This document shows, piece by piece, positions 27,170 through 35,171 of a stretch of 64,000 nt of DNA. Positions within the stretch are counted from its first letter, which is position 1. Each line of letters begins with the position of its first letter. This DNA is from an aff. Roholtiella sp. LEGE 12411. GTDB lineage: Bacteria; Cyanobacteriota; Cyanobacteriia; Cyanobacteriales; Nostocaceae. The translations under genes were made by a program, and so were the position numbers. The notes beneath the pieces are model-generated. The model was not told the origin of the DNA. It was given only the letters and a program-made list of their open reading frames with translations, and did no database searches. The stretch lies in assembly GCF_015206995.1 (NCBI RefSeq), contig NZ_JADEXR010000017.1:1-64000 (forward strand), written 5' to 3'.

Positions 27170-27919
27170 TTAATACTCAATATTTAGCGCTGATTTGGGG
27201 ATGACAATGTAACCAGTGGTGCGATCGCCTAGCACCAAGTTACGTTGCTCTCCCCAATACCACCAGTGTGCTGCCACATAAGCGCAGATTAGACTATCTA
27301 ATTTGTCTTCAGCAGCTTTGAGGGCTGCGCCTGTGGTGGGGATTTCGGAAATGAACGAACTGCAAAGGTGTAAAGGACGCAAAGAAGGTTCAAGAGTGGG
27401 TAGAATCTCAAGAATGTAATTGTAGAGTTTAATTAATTCTAAGCGACGCTCATTCAGGCGTCCTTTTTTATATTTAAGGATGCGTTCTAAGGAGAATAGA
27501 TTAACTATTGCTGGATGCGGAAATACTTCTATTTGATATCTGCCAAGTTTTTGCACTTCGATAATTGGTGCATGTGCAAAACCACGAGATTCCAATTCTA
27601 AGCCAAACTTAACAGTACGTTCTGCAAAGGCTAAGTTCTGGTTAGCTGGGTAACATCCCGCGTGATATTTACCAAAGTGCTTGTGGCTGAGTTTATCGGG
27701 TAGGCGACTTCCGGTAGCGTTGGGGATGAGAGTAGGTGCATCTACAGCAACGATGGCTGATTCATCTGGTTGTATGCATATATCGAGCCATCTAAAAATG
27801 TCTACAATGGCTTCTTTGCGATCTAGATCTAGTAGTTGAAGTTGTTTATTTGTCCATTCTAAGCAGCATAGTCCACTTGGCTGGGATTTCCAACCTAAGT
27901 CAATGCCAATAAATTTCAT
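27170..27919 (-). CDS. DUF429 family protein (RNase H-like fold)
   Basis: 249 residues. The opening MKFIGIDLGWKSQPSGLC is the glycine/aspartate first strand of an RNase H-like (actin-like) fold, and IVAVDAPTLIPN gives the second acidic strand, as is usual for DUF429 predicted nucleases. Other conserved-looking segments are HKHFGKYHAGCYPANQNLAF and a C-terminal DSLICAYVAAHWWYWG with another acid. Biochemical function is unknown. Transcribed alone and convergent with glgP. Confidence 0.85.
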   Translation of the reverse strand: MKFIGIDLGWKSQPSGLCCLEWTNKQLQLLDLDRKEAIVDIFRWLDICIQPDESAIVAVDAPTLIPNATGSRLPDKLSHKHFGKYHAGCYPANQNLAFAERTVKFGLELESRGFAHAPIIEVQKLGRYQIEVFPHPAIVNLFSLERILKYKKGRLNERRLELIKLYNYILEILPTLEPSLRPLHLCSSFISEIPTTGAALKAAEDKLDSLICAYVAAHWWYWGEQRNLVLGDRTTGYIVIPKSALNIEY

Positions 27920-28007
27920 GATCGTAAACCTAAATGTGCGCTGATTATCGCATTTTTTTTGTTTGTATATTACAAGGTATCATCTGCTACTTTTGCAAGG
28001 AGGAAAT

Positions 28008-28143
28008 GCTAAAAGACATTTACATTGCACAATCATTCATGAGGGCTGTCATGCGTCATTTGTCATTAGTCGAAAGTATTTACAAAGGACGCATGACAAA
28101 TGATTAATAACGGTCTTAGCTAGTGAATGTGCAACTTAGACGC
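28008..28143. repeat. Dispersed repeat element, family D
   Basis: Positions 28008-28078 match 43423-43493 in inverted orientation at 70 of 71 bases. The right end 28113-28143 matches 55353-55383 in inverted orientation (24 of 31). The two ends of this copy are weakly inverted to each other (CTAA...TTGCAC), so the whole may be a MITE of about 136 bp. It also carries an internal inverted pair (GTCATGCGTCATTTGTCATT / GGACGCATGACAAATGATTA). Confidence 0.6.
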
Positions 28144-28336
28144 ACATTAGCTTAGTAAATCTCTAATCTCTCAGCGGCGAGTTGACCGGGAAAATGTCAA
28201 AATTAAATGAGTTTTGCGTAGGCGCTTACTCCTGCAAAAAAGCAAGCTAAGCAGGGTGTCTCGTAGACAAGCGACTTGTCGCCAGACATCGCCACATTAA
28301 CATAGCGCGGATTTGAGATAACTAAAGTTTAAATTT

Positions 28337-29356
28337 ATGGGCAAGCAGCGTGTTCTTTCTGGAGTTCAACCAACAGGAAATTATCATCTAGGTAACTACT
28401 TGGGAGCCATTCGCAACTGGGTAGAAAATCAGAGCGAATACGAGAATTACCTCTTCGTAGCAGATTTGCACGCAATTACAGTCCCACAAGTGCCATACGA
28501 CTCAACACGCTTGGCATCTGATACCTACACCCTCGTTGCGCTTTATCTAGCTTGTGGTCTTGATTTGAACCACTCAACTATTTTTGTGCAATCCCATGTT
28601 TCCGCTCACAGTGAACTCACCTGGTTGCTCAACTGCATCACACCTCTAAACTGGCTAGAAGACATGATCCAGTTCAAGGAAAAGGCTGTCAAACAGGGAG
28701 AAAATGTCAATGTGGGCTTGTTGGACTACCCTGTGCTGATGGCATCTGATATTTTGCTTTACCAGGCTGATAAAGTGCCAGTGGGTGAAGACCAAAAGCA
28801 GCACTTGGAACTGACACGAGATATTGCAGCCCGGTTTAATCATCAATTTGGCAAACCAGATCAGCCAGTGCTGAAGTTACCAAATCCTTTGATTCGCAAG
28901 GAAGGTGCAAGGGTGATGAGTTTAGCGGATGGTACGCGCAAAATGTCCAAGTCTGATCCTTCTGACTTAAGCCGGATTAATTTGCTCGATCCACCAGACC
29001 AGATTCAGTACAAAATTAAACGATGTAAAACTGATCCAATTCGTGGTTTGACTTTCGACGATCCAGAGCGTCCAGAGTGTAACAACTTGTTAACACTGTA
29101 TATGCTACTTTCTGCTCAGACCAAGGAAGAGGTAGCAGCCCAATGTCAAGATATGGGCTGGGGACAATTCAAGCCATTATTGACGGACACAATAATTGCA
29201 TCCCTGAAACCAATACAAGAAAAATATCAAACAATAACAGAGGACAAAGGCTATCTAGAGTCTGTGTTGCGTGATGGACGGCAAAAAGCCCAGGCGATCG
29301 CTAACCAAACTCTGGCACAAGTAAAAGCTGCTTTAGGTTATTCTGTGCCTCTATGA
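28337..29356 (+). CDS. trpS: Tryptophan--tRNA ligase
   Basis: Class I aminoacyl-tRNA synthetase charging tRNA-Trp. The 339-residue length is typical. The HIGH-type motif is in GVQPTGNYHLGNYLGAIRNW; the KMSKS loop is RKMSKSDPSD. Tryptophan-site features include LDYPVLMASDILLYQADKV and PVGEDQKQHLEL. It lies 60 bases upstream of metF on the same strand, so co-transcription is possible though the products are unrelated. Interspersed repeat DNA occupies the upstream region. Confidence 0.97.
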   Translation: MGKQRVLSGVQPTGNYHLGNYLGAIRNWVENQSEYENYLFVADLHAITVPQVPYDSTRLASDTYTLVALYLACGLDLNHSTIFVQSHVSAHSELTWLLNCITPLNWLEDMIQFKEKAVKQGENVNVGLLDYPVLMASDILLYQADKVPVGEDQKQHLELTRDIAARFNHQFGKPDQPVLKLPNPLIRKEGARVMSLADGTRKMSKSDPSDLSRINLLDPPDQIQYKIKRCKTDPIRGLTFDDPERPECNNLLTLYMLLSAQTKEEVAAQCQDMGWGQFKPLLTDTIIASLKPIQEKYQTITEDKGYLESVLRDGRQKAQAIANQTLAQVKAALGYSVPL

Positions 29357-29416
29357 GGTTTCGCTTTCTGGTGCTATATGTTATGGGTGTATCCAGAGTC
29401 AGAAATACTCAATGTT

Positions 29417-30346
29417 ATGCTTGATACGCAAAAACCAACTTATTTGACTGCCTTCCAAACAGCTGCTAAAGAAGGCAAATTCCTGATTACCGCCGAGGTT
29501 GCACCGCCAAAAGGTGGTAATCCAGCGCACATGATATCAATGGCGGCGACCCTTAAGGGGAGGGTTCATGCCGTCAATGTTACCGATGGTAGCCGCGCAG
29601 TGCTACGGATGTCTTCATTGATAGCTTCGGCAATTTTATTACAAAAAGGGATTGAGCCGATTTGTCAGATTGCCTGCCGCGATCGCAACCGCATTGGTCT
29701 GCAAGCTGACTTGATGGGCGCTCATGCTTTAGGTGTCCATAACATCTTAGCCTTGACTGGCGACCCAGTAAAAGCAGGTGATCATCCTGATGCCAAAGCC
29801 GTCTTTGACTTGGAAGCTGTGCGATTACTACAACTGATTCGGAAAATGAATCAGGGCGTTGATTGTAACGATAAGCCTTTGACTGATGGGGCGCTGGAAT
29901 TATTCGCTGGCGCAGCAGTAGATCCGCAATGTGCCAGTTGGTCAGGTTTACAAAGTCGATTTGAACGCAAAATCGAAGCCGGAGCGCAGTTTTTCCAAAG
30001 TCAATTGATTACAGATTTTGAGCGGTTAGAAAAGTTTATGGACAAAATAGCCGCTGGGTACAAAAAACCAATTTTAGCAGGAATTTTCCTGTTGAAATCT
30101 GCCAAAAATGCTCAGTTTATTAATAGGTGTGTTCCGGGTGTAAATATACCAGAACACATTATTGATAGATTGGCACAAGCAAAAGATCCCCTTGAAGAAG
30201 GCATGAAAATTGCCGCCGAGCAAGTTCAAATAGCACGGCAATTGTGTCAAGGTGTCCACATGATGGCGGTGAAGCGAGAGGATTTGATTGCGCCAATTTT
30301 GGATTTAGCTGGAGTTGCGCCAGTTAATTTGATGGTAGTCAAGTAA
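29417..30346 (+). CDS. metF: Methylenetetrahydrofolate reductase family protein
   Basis: Reduces 5,10-methylene-THF to 5-methyl-THF, the methyl donor for methionine synthesis. The 309-residue TIM barrel has ITAEVAPPKGGNP (with the family Glu), VNVTDGSRAVLRMSS, the FAD-binding LALTGDPVKAGDHPDA, and FFQSQLITDFERLEKFM. The form resembles MetF proteins that lack the N-terminal NADH-binding features of E. coli, so the electron donor is uncertain. The ATG at 29417 gives the natural start MLDTQKP; an in-frame ATG at 29378 would add 13 residues and has a GAGG 17 bases upstream, so it cannot be excluded. Confidence 0.88.
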   Translation: MLDTQKPTYLTAFQTAAKEGKFLITAEVAPPKGGNPAHMISMAATLKGRVHAVNVTDGSRAVLRMSSLIASAILLQKGIEPICQIACRDRNRIGLQADLMGAHALGVHNILALTGDPVKAGDHPDAKAVFDLEAVRLLQLIRKMNQGVDCNDKPLTDGALELFAGAAVDPQCASWSGLQSRFERKIEAGAQFFQSQLITDFERLEKFMDKIAAGYKKPILAGIFLLKSAKNAQFINRCVPGVNIPEHIIDRLAQAKDPLEEGMKIAAEQVQIARQLCQGVHMMAVKREDLIAPILDLAGVAPVNLMVVK

Positions 30347-30361
30347 ACGAGTAATAGACTC

Positions 30362-30576
30362 AGGACTTACGCAAGTGTCATATTTTTTTCATTGAGGTTG
30401 TCCAGAGTCAAAGGTCAAAAGTCCAAAAAACCTTGATTCTTGACCGCCACTTGCTTCTCCTGTCAAAGACGCAAGCGGCGTTCAAGTCGGCAGAGCGCAA
30501 GGGCGCAGTGGCTCCCCTTGACCCTTGACTCTTGACTCTTATACCAGAAGCCTTGTGTGCCAGTTGCGTAAGTCCT
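30362..30576. repeat. MITE-like element, family A, 215-bp copy
   Basis: Perfect 13-bp ends AGGACTTACGCAA as at 4785-4885, with subterminal bases also shared (AAGTGTCA and CTGGCA types). The interior differs and contains TTGACCC/TTGACTC heptamer repeats, so it has expanded by simple repeats. Confidence 0.7.
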
Positions 30577-30724
30577 AACTGAGTTTGTGATACATTCAAC
30601 TGAGAGTCAGCAATTTTATTCATGGGGAACCTTATAAATACACCTGGAGTCTGTATTTTTTTGTAGGCGTTGCCTTTTAGCATATTTGTGGCTTGACATC
30701 AAAATAAAACATCTGCCAAAAGCT

Positions 30725-31942
30725 ATGATGCTCCTATTAGCTGTGGTTCAGTTTCAGCAAGGTGTATCTGTCGTACTTCGACAGTGTGTTACTTACACAA
30801 CCATCATCAGTCTTGCCACATTATCTGTCGCTTGCGGTTCTATACAGGCACAAAATAATCCTCGTGATGCTCCGGTAAAGACTGAAGTTGCTACCTCAAG
30901 TCGGGTAGTAGCTTTAGGAAAGTTAGTACCAGAAGGAGACGTGATTAAGATTTCTGTAGTCAATGCCCAAGATAGCCGTGTTAACCAAATCCTGGTAAAG
31001 GAAGGTGATTTGGTCAAGGCAAATCAGGTAATTGCTATTCTCCAAGGACAAAATAAAGCCGAACAACAACTCAGGGATGCTCAGGCAAATGTGACAATTA
31101 AGCGATCGCAATTGCTTAAAATTCAACAAGGTGATTTTAAACAGGGAGAAATTGTTGCCCAACGTGCTGCTATTACTGAATTAGACGCTCGCTTGCGAAC
31201 TGAAACCAAACAACGACAAGCAACCATCGCCCAAGCCCAAGCAACTATCCGTAATACTCAGTTGCAATATCAACGCTATGTGATTTTAGCTCAGGAAGGA
31301 GCTATCAAGCGCTCTGAGCTAGACGACGCCCAAGAGAAATTTGATCGAGCAAAAGCAGTTCTTTTACAAAATAGAGCCGAATTAGACAACACCACATCCA
31401 CCTTACAAGCACAACTTGCTAAAGAAAAGGCAAATCTGAAGCGATTACAGGAGGTGCGTCCCGTTGATATTGAGATTGCGAAAGCTGAATTAGAGCAAGC
31501 CCAAATCCAGGTAGAACAGCAAAAAGCTCAATTAGAAGATTCACAAGTGCGAGTTCCGCTTGCTGGTCAGATTTTGCGGCTTAATACCCGTGTTGGAGAA
31601 CAGGTAAACACCCAAGAGGGAATTGCAGAGTTGGGACAAACAAAACAGATGTATGCGATCGCAGAAGTCTACGAAACTGATATTGTCAAGGTGCGTCTAG
31701 GACAACAAGCAATAATTAACAGCGAGTACGGCGGCTTTAGTGGCGACATCCGGGGTAAGGTTGATCAAATTGGTCTGCAAATTGGTAAAACCCGCCTCAA
31801 TCAAGACCAAAATAACCCAACTAACGATGTCAATGCTCGTGTAGTGGAAGTTAAAATCCGCATTGATCCAGAAGATAGCCCAAAAGTAGCCACTTTAACT
31901 GGGATGCAAGTGCGAGTCAAAATTGACGTTGCGGCTTCCTAA
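30725..31942 (+). CDS. devB: DevB-family membrane fusion protein of an ABC exporter
   Basis: Periplasmic adaptor of a DevBCA-type exporter; the best-known member exports heterocyst envelope glycolipids through a TolC-like channel. The 405-residue protein has an N-terminal hydrophobic segment ending SVACGSI (possible lipobox cysteine), lipoyl halves (VNQILVKEGDLVKANQVIAI and VRVPLAGQILRLNTRVGEQV), and a long coiled coil between them (about 125-275) rich in Gln/Glu/Ala. The ATG at 30725 is preferred over an upstream TTG. devC and devA follow on the same strand. Nostoc genomes hold several devBCA paralogues, so the substrate is not known. Confidence 0.88.
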   Translation: MMLLLAVVQFQQGVSVVLRQCVTYTTIISLATLSVACGSIQAQNNPRDAPVKTEVATSSRVVALGKLVPEGDVIKISVVNAQDSRVNQILVKEGDLVKANQVIAILQGQNKAEQQLRDAQANVTIKRSQLLKIQQGDFKQGEIVAQRAAITELDARLRTETKQRQATIAQAQATIRNTQLQYQRYVILAQEGAIKRSELDDAQEKFDRAKAVLLQNRAELDNTTSTLQAQLAKEKANLKRLQEVRPVDIEIAKAELEQAQIQVEQQKAQLEDSQVRVPLAGQILRLNTRVGEQVNTQEGIAELGQTKQMYAIAEVYETDIVKVRLGQQAIINSEYGGFSGDIRGKVDQIGLQIGKTRLNQDQNNPTNDVNARVVEVKIRIDPEDSPKVATLTGMQVRVKIDVAAS

Positions 31943-32076
31943 AGTATGTCCTAACCATTAGTAAAATCTTCTCCTTCTAATGTTTGCGTGCTTCTCTACG
32001 AGACGCTCTGCGTTGGCGGAGCCTCTGGTAGAAAAGGTTAAAGGTAATTTGTTACCCAAATCACAAACCTGCAATC

Positions 32077-33315
32077 ATGAAATTACCCCCGCTCAAATTC
32101 TTTTTTAACAATTTCCAATTAGAAACTCCCCTAGCTTGGTCGCAATTGTCTCATCAAAAAGTGCGCTTAGCTGTAGCAACCACAGGCGTGTGCTTTGCCA
32201 ATATTCTAATGTTCACTCAGCTAGGACTCCTAGCAATGCTAACAGAAGGAACAACCAGACTTCATGAGAGTTTAGCAGGAGACTTATTATTAGTATCCTC
32301 ATACAGTCCTAGTTTACAGTTTAGAATATCTTTTCCACGTGCTTACCTTTATCAAGCAACTGCGGTAGATGGTGTCTCTGCTGTCAGCCCTGTCTATATT
32401 AATAGGGCAAATTGGGTAAATCCCAATCAGTTATCTAAACCGAGTAACTCTAACCAAAAAATGCCTCGCAGACGGGGTTTCTTTGGTAACGAAGTTAGGA
32501 TTATTGCTTTCAATCCTGCTCATCCTTCTGTGTTGAAATTACCAGAAGTGAATCAGCAACTAGCAAAATTGACTGCACCAGATACGGTGTTATTTGACCG
32601 TCTATCCCAACCGTCTTTAGGTGAAATACCTCAATTGCTTGCTAAGAAATCAGAGTTAGCAACAATCATGGAAAATCGCCGCACTTATGTAGTTGGACTT
32701 TTCAGCATGGGTAGCACCATGAATGATAAAGGAAACGTAATTATGAGTGACTGGAATTACGCTCAGCGCAATGGTCAAGATAGCCTCGACCAAGCGCGGC
32801 TAGGGGTAGTTACCCTTGAAAAAGGCGCAAATATAACCGCAGTCCAAGCAAAACTGCGTCAACGTCTTCCGTCAGAGGTGGAGGTATTTACTCATCAAGA
32901 ATTAATTCAACGCGAGCAGCAATTTTACAGTTCACAGCCAGAGGGAATCATCCTCAAGTTTGGTACGATTGTTGGCTTTGTTGTTGGGGTAATTATTCTC
33001 TATCAAGTCCTTTACTCTGATGTTAGCGATCACCTGTCAGAGTATGCCACTCTCAAAGCTATGGGTTATGGCGATCGCTCTCTATTATTAGTAGTACTAC
33101 AAGAAGCTGTGATTTTGGGTGTAATGGGATTTATCCCCGGCTTTATCGCCTCAGTTGGTATTTATGAATTACTCGTAACACTCACGCGAATTCCTCTGGC
33201 GATGAAGGCGAGTGTTGCTATTCAAGTGTTCATCCTGACTATTGTAATGTGTGCCGTTTCTGGTGCGATCGCCACTACTAAACTCCGTTCCGCCGATCCG
33301 GCGGATGTGTTTTAG
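32077..33315 (+). CDS. devC: DevC-family ABC exporter permease
   Basis: Inner-membrane subunit of the DevBCA exporter. 412 residues, with a MacB/FtsX-like layout: one N-terminal membrane span (LAVATTGVCFANILMFTQLGL), a large periplasmic domain (about 65-285), and three C-terminal spans (FGTIVGFVVGVIILYQVLY, AVILGVMGFIPGFIASVGIY, AIQVFILTIVMCAVSGAIA). The loop YATLKAMGYGDRSL between spans is the coupling region. It ends RSADPADVF, typical of DevC. The stop lies 9 bases before the devA start; the 134-base gap from devB contains a short interspersed repeat. Confidence 0.92.
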   Translation: MKLPPLKFFFNNFQLETPLAWSQLSHQKVRLAVATTGVCFANILMFTQLGLLAMLTEGTTRLHESLAGDLLLVSSYSPSLQFRISFPRAYLYQATAVDGVSAVSPVYINRANWVNPNQLSKPSNSNQKMPRRRGFFGNEVRIIAFNPAHPSVLKLPEVNQQLAKLTAPDTVLFDRLSQPSLGEIPQLLAKKSELATIMENRRTYVVGLFSMGSTMNDKGNVIMSDWNYAQRNGQDSLDQARLGVVTLEKGANITAVQAKLRQRLPSEVEVFTHQELIQREQQFYSSQPEGIILKFGTIVGFVVGVIILYQVLYSDVSDHLSEYATLKAMGYGDRSLLLVVLQEAVILGVMGFIPGFIASVGIYELLVTLTRIPLAMKASVAIQVFILTIVMCAVSGAIATTKLRSADPADVF

Positions 33316-33324
33316 GAGTAATTT

Positions 33325-34002
33325 ATGGAACCGACTGTCGCTGTTAGCAACCTCAATCATGCTTTCGGTCAAGGGGTTTTGCGTAAGCCTGTGCTAAGTA
33401 ATGTGGATTTGGTGATTTATCCGGGGGAAATTGTCATCCTCACAGGCCCTTCTGGTGGTGGTAAGACGACATTACTGACACTAATTGGCGGATTGCGATC
33501 GGTGCAAGATGGAAGCCTGAAAATCCTCGGTCAAGAACTACGGGGTTCTAGCAAAAAGCAGTTAACTCAAGTGCGGAACCAAATCGGCTTTATTTTCCAG
33601 CATCACAACTTACTTAAGTGCCTTTCTGCCTATGGTAATGTCCGCATGTCCCTAAAGCTACATCCAGAAATTCCCAAACAGGAGTATCGACACCGCGCTA
33701 TAGCCATGTTAGCAGCTGTAGGATTAGGCGAGCTTGTGGATAATTACCCAGACAAATTATCGGGCGGACAAAAGCAACGAGTGGCGATCGCTAGGGCGTT
33801 GGTTGCTCAGCCCAAATTGGTGCTAGCAGATGAACCTACCTCATCACTAGACAGCAAAACTGGTCGCGATGTCGTTGATATTATTCAACGTCTTGCAAAA
33901 GAAGAAGGTTGTTCAGTTCTACTTGTAACTCACGATGCCCGTATTTTAGATATTGCCGATCGCATTGTTCACATGGAAGATGGACGGTTACAAAGAAAAT
34001 GA
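33325..34002 (+). CDS. devA: DevA-family ABC exporter ATP-binding protein
   Basis: ATPase that powers the DevBC exporter. 225 residues with a complete nucleotide-binding domain: Walker A ILTGPSGGGKTTLL, Q-loop GFIFQHHNLL, signature KLSGGQKQRVAIARAL, Walker B KLVLADEPTSSLD and H-loop LLVTHDAR. It is translationally close to devC (9-base gap). It belongs to the MacB/LolD-like ATPase group. Confidence 0.95.
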   Translation: MEPTVAVSNLNHAFGQGVLRKPVLSNVDLVIYPGEIVILTGPSGGGKTTLLTLIGGLRSVQDGSLKILGQELRGSSKKQLTQVRNQIGFIFQHHNLLKCLSAYGNVRMSLKLHPEIPKQEYRHRAIAMLAAVGLGELVDNYPDKLSGGQKQRVAIARALVAQPKLVLADEPTSSLDSKTGRDVVDIIQRLAKEEGCSVLLVTHDARILDIADRIVHMEDGRLQRK

Positions 34003-34348
34003 AGATTATGACTGTATCTTAGATATAAAATTTACAGAAATAACAAAATGGTGTTATAAAAAATCTACCAATTTTAGATTATTGCTGTTTTAATCAGAGA
34101 AGCAGTTTCAAGTATTATTGGCTCTATTATTTCTTACCTCTGTAGCCACTTATACACTAATTAGAAATCATTTCGTATTGATTTATTTACTGTTAGCGAC
34201 TTTAATTAGGGACTTACAAATTAAAAAACATTCATAAATCTCATACAACAATTCTCTCTATTCTTCATCTTTCTGTGCCCTCTGTGCCTCTGTGGTTAGT
34301 TTTCTTGGATAATTTATTTCTTAGAAATCCCTTATCTATTAAAAACCA
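34003..34348. other. AT-rich gap after devA
   Basis: 346 bases without a gene. The right part contains a CTCTGTGCC simple repeat and copy 2 of the 37-bp interspersed repeat. No clear terminator was recognised. Confidence 0.4.
34296..34332 (+). repeat. 37-bp interspersed repeat, copy 2
   Basis: Matches 5219-5255 with a few changes (TTAGTTTTCTTGGATAATTT then TATTTCTTAGAAATCCCTTA). Confidence 0.6.
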
Positions 34349-34708
34349 ATGCTGAAATCAAAAATCAGAAATTTTTTAGATTATCACTATGGTAATTCAC
34401 GCCCAACAGTTGACGAATTGTCTGAGTGGTTAAGTTCTTCTGAAGTGAAAGACTGGGTTAAATATAAGCTTCAAAATATTTGCCCTGATTGGGAAGTTAT
34501 GTTTGATAAATTAAAGACTGAATTTCTTAAAGATATTCATTATCATTGGTGTATTGAAAATAGACAATACTCCTATGTATGTTTAGGTATAAATCATCAT
34601 AAATTGGTTTTGTGGGTAGCATTGAGCGAAGGAAAAGTTTTTCATACTCCAGATTGTCCTATTACATTTAAGGTTTTTCGAGAAAATAAACGCAAAATGG
34701 CAGTGTGA
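34349..34708 (+). CDS. Hypothetical protein
   Basis: 119 residues, soluble, AT-rich codons. It has a helical N-terminus (KSKIRNFLDYHYG), an acidic DELSEWLSSSEVKDWV helix, and a C-terminal half with Cys/His/Trp residues (HYHWCIENRQYSYVCLG, VFHTPDCPIT). I recognise no family. No strong ribosome-binding site is seen. It could be a genuine accessory gene of recent origin; low-complexity signals are absent, which favours real coding. Confidence 0.45.
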   Translation: MLKSKIRNFLDYHYGNSRPTVDELSEWLSSSEVKDWVKYKLQNICPDWEVMFDKLKTEFLKDIHYHWCIENRQYSYVCLGINHHKLVLWVALSEGKVFHTPDCPITFKVFRENKRKMAV

Positions 34709-34821
34709 GTTTTAAGGTGATTAAACCTCACCTAAAAATTGGATATAAATGTTGAAGAAACAACTTTTATTCTTTAATTGCGTTTTGCGATCGCCACAGT
34801 CATTGCTCTGAAGCTTATTAA

Positions 34822-35135
34822 TCGCTCAATGCCGATGGCAACCTGACATCTGTAGCCAATCAAGCGGCGACGTTTAGTGTAGGTGTAGCTACAGATGTAA
34901 TATATGGTAATGGGCGAATGATTCTACTATAGGAATCATATTTGATTTCTGAAAAAAATTCAGTACATCTTTATTACTTCTTCTCCATGCCCCATGCCCC
35001 ATTCTCCATTCCCTGTCTCTACGAGTCAGTTCACGAATCAAATCGGATTACTATAGTGGATTTGACGCTAAAACTGACGCCATCATTGAGATTACTGGTT
35101 ATAGCGGTAATTTAGGTGCGCTGTTTATTGTTTAA
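34822..35135 (+). pseudogene. Remnant of a repeat-type surface protein, split by a MITE
   Basis: Two protein-like pieces flank the family B MITE. The left piece (34822-34926) reads NADGNLTSVANQAATFSVGV and a few more residues. The right piece (35055-35135) reads SGFDAKTDAIIEITGYSGNL and ends LGALFIV plus stop. Together they resemble the C-terminal end of RTX/calcium-binding-type secreted proteins of Nostoc, though I am not certain. There is no start codon, and a stop precedes the left piece, so it was already truncated or decayed. The frames of the two pieces differ. Confidence 0.5.
34927..35056. repeat. MITE-like element, family B, copy 3
   Basis: 130 bases from CTATAGGAATCATATTTGAT to ATCGGATTACTATAG, same structure as copies 1 and 2, with a CCCCATG-type tract inside. 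It interrupts the remnant at 34822-35135. Confidence 0.72.
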
Positions 35136-35171
35136 CCTGAGTTAGCTCAACTAGGCTGAAGGTAGTTAGAC

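Noticed and set aside
30408-30683. 91-codon minus-strand frame
   Set aside because: Lies mostly inside the family A MITE and simple repeats.
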